NCBI GenBank assembly: GCA_964503685.1
Contig: CAZDAW010000005.1
Coordinates: 1 to 64,000, forward strand
DNA: 64,000 nt
Direction of reading: 5' to 3'
Source of the DNA: CAZDAW01 sp964503685
Lineage (GTDB): Bacteria > Chloroflexota > Anaerolineae > Anaerolineales > Anaerolineaceae
Shown: positions 63,446 to 64,000 of the stretch, in pieces
Position numbering within the stretch: position 1 is the stretch's first letter
How the letters are laid out: each line of letters opens with the position of its first letter
Notes under the pieces: model-generated
Databases searched by the model: none
The model's input: the letters and a program-made list of their open reading frames with translations, nothing else
Told to the model about the DNA's origin: nothing
Made by a program: the position numbers and the translations under genes

Positions 63446-63551
63446 TCAGAAATCCCTCATCATACGCAGGTTCAGGCTTCACCGGCGCAGCCTGCCGCTT
63501 CGCCGACGAAACAGCATTGATGTTAATTCCCAAAGCAGGCAATAATTTCAT
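63432..63551 (-). CDS. possible 39-residue small protein upstream of the GntR-type gene
   Basis: A short frame from ATG at 63551 with AAGGA five bases upstream. The product begins MKLLPALGININAVSSAKRQ and ends YDEGFLIACS. It overlaps the start of the GntR-type gene by 14 bases in another frame, so ribosomes finishing it could start the regulator at its TTG. It could be a leader peptide or a small functional peptide. There is no homology evidence, and a chance frame cannot be excluded. Confidence 0.35.
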   Translation of the reverse strand: MKLLPALGININAVSSAKRQAAPVKPEPAYDEGFLIACS

Positions 63552-63598
63552 AGAATCCTTAAGATATTTAATCCCAACTATTATATAATATTCTTTGC

Positions 63599-64000
63599 AT
63601 GAGTAACAATATCGACCTGAGCGAACGTGAACGCGAAATTCTTCGCATGGTTGCGACGGGGGCAAGTAACAAAGAAATTGCCCAGCGACTGGTTATCAGT
63701 CCCAATACCGTTAAAGTCCATCTGCGAAACATATTTACGAAAATCGGTGTGATTTCTCGGACTGAAGCCACACTGTACGCCATTCGCGCCGGCCTCGTAG
63801 AGGCCATGCCCGAAAACCAATCCGCTCAGGGTCTGGATAGCAGCGACCAGGCAGAAGATCGTTCCTTCGCAGCGCGCCTCGCCCGGCGGAAATGGATATT
63901 GGCTGTTTTCGGCGGCCTGTTGCTTTTATTGGTTTTCATCATCGTTATCTTCGGCAACGCCATTCGAGCGCTGATAATCCCATCTGCGCAGCCGCCTGAA
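63599..64000 (+). CDS. LuxR-type regulator with membrane segment (partial)
   Basis: Cut by the window end; 134 codons are visible. Residues ~7-65 form a LuxR/NarL helix-turn-helix (LSEREREILRMVATGASNKE, SPNTVKVHLRNIFTKIGV), without a receiver domain. A basic linker leads to a hydrophobic helix near residues 98-120 (WILAVFGGLLLLLVFIIVIF) and an outer segment begins at the cut. A DNA-binding domain anchored in the membrane is implied. ATG is 47 bases from the divergent small gene. Confidence 0.75.
   Translation, partial: MSNNIDLSEREREILRMVATGASNKEIAQRLVISPNTVKVHLRNIFTKIGVISRTEATLYAIRAGLVEAMPENQSAQGLDSSDQAEDRSFAARLARRKWILAVFGGLLLLLVFIIVIFGNAIRALIIPSAQPPE

Noticed and set aside
1..64000. TAG used as a sense codon throughout the genome
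   Set aside because: At least nine intact genes end in TAG, among them the response regulator at 49078-49731 at its normal family length, so TAG is a working stop codon.

Overview
The window looks like a chromosomal segment of a Chloroflexota bacterium, most likely class Anaerolineae. This is inferred from content rather than from a marker gene: a fused transaldolase/glucose-6-phosphate isomerase, Thr/Pro-linker lipoproteins and LysM proteins, a 14-repeat WD40 lipoprotein, a lipoprotein clostripain, and several genes with a -10 box right before the start codon. No rRNA, tRNA, CRISPR array, insertion sequence or phage gene was seen.

Region 1 (1-10085, minus strand): a small c-type cytochrome lipoprotein; a 119-residue protein ending in a flagellin-like C-terminal tail; and a giant secreted protein (2883 aa) with a C-type-lectin-like domain, cadherin-like repeats, a beta-helix and ten ~125-residue beta-sandwich repeats. 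The giant gene has a GEMM-I (cyclic dinucleotide) riboswitch followed by an intrinsic terminator in its leader. The aptamer carries A rather than G at the position that helps separate c-di-GMP from 3',3'-cGAMP sensors. An HD-GYP protein at 33.3-34.1 kb could degrade the same kind of signal.

Region 2 (10-21 kb): small membrane, esterase, SH3 and zinc-ribbon genes, then a minus-strand sugar-phosphate operon: tkt, rpiB, tal-pgi, glycerate 2-kinase, hydroxyacid dehydrogenase. The glycerate kinase has an in-frame TAG 28 codons before its natural end. A PrsW-like membrane protease lies divergently.

Region 3 (21-45 kb): PhzF, DegV and HAD genes; a SorC regulator with E1alpha, E1beta and E2 genes of a 2-oxoacid/acetoin dehydrogenase (no E3); an AraC regulator; a WD40 lipoprotein; the HD-GYP protein; zwf; a thiolase; a CapA lipoprotein; a cyclase/aminotransferase pair; trxB; LysM and zinc-ribbon proteins; hsp20.

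Region 4 (45-52 kb): a clostripain-family lipoprotein, a NarL-type two-component pair, a membrane protein, and a J-domain/CheW fusion.

Region 5 (52-62.3 kb): a divergent sugar island. The minus arm is SDR, alanine-racemase-like protein, PfkB kinase (split by an in-frame TAG) and SIS isomerase. The plus arm is sugar-binding lipoprotein, two permeases, ROK kinase, SIS isomerase and an unknown gene. Between the arms a TTGACC-N17-TATAAT promoter is overlapped by a perfect 22-bp palindrome. The transporter ATPase is not encoded here.

Region 6 (62.3-64 kb): a GntR/periplasmic-binding-like regulator preceded by a possible 39-codon small gene, and a LuxR-type membrane regulator cut by the window end.

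Starts were moved downstream of the longest ORF wherever a ribosome binding site favoured an internal start; those cases are stated per gene.
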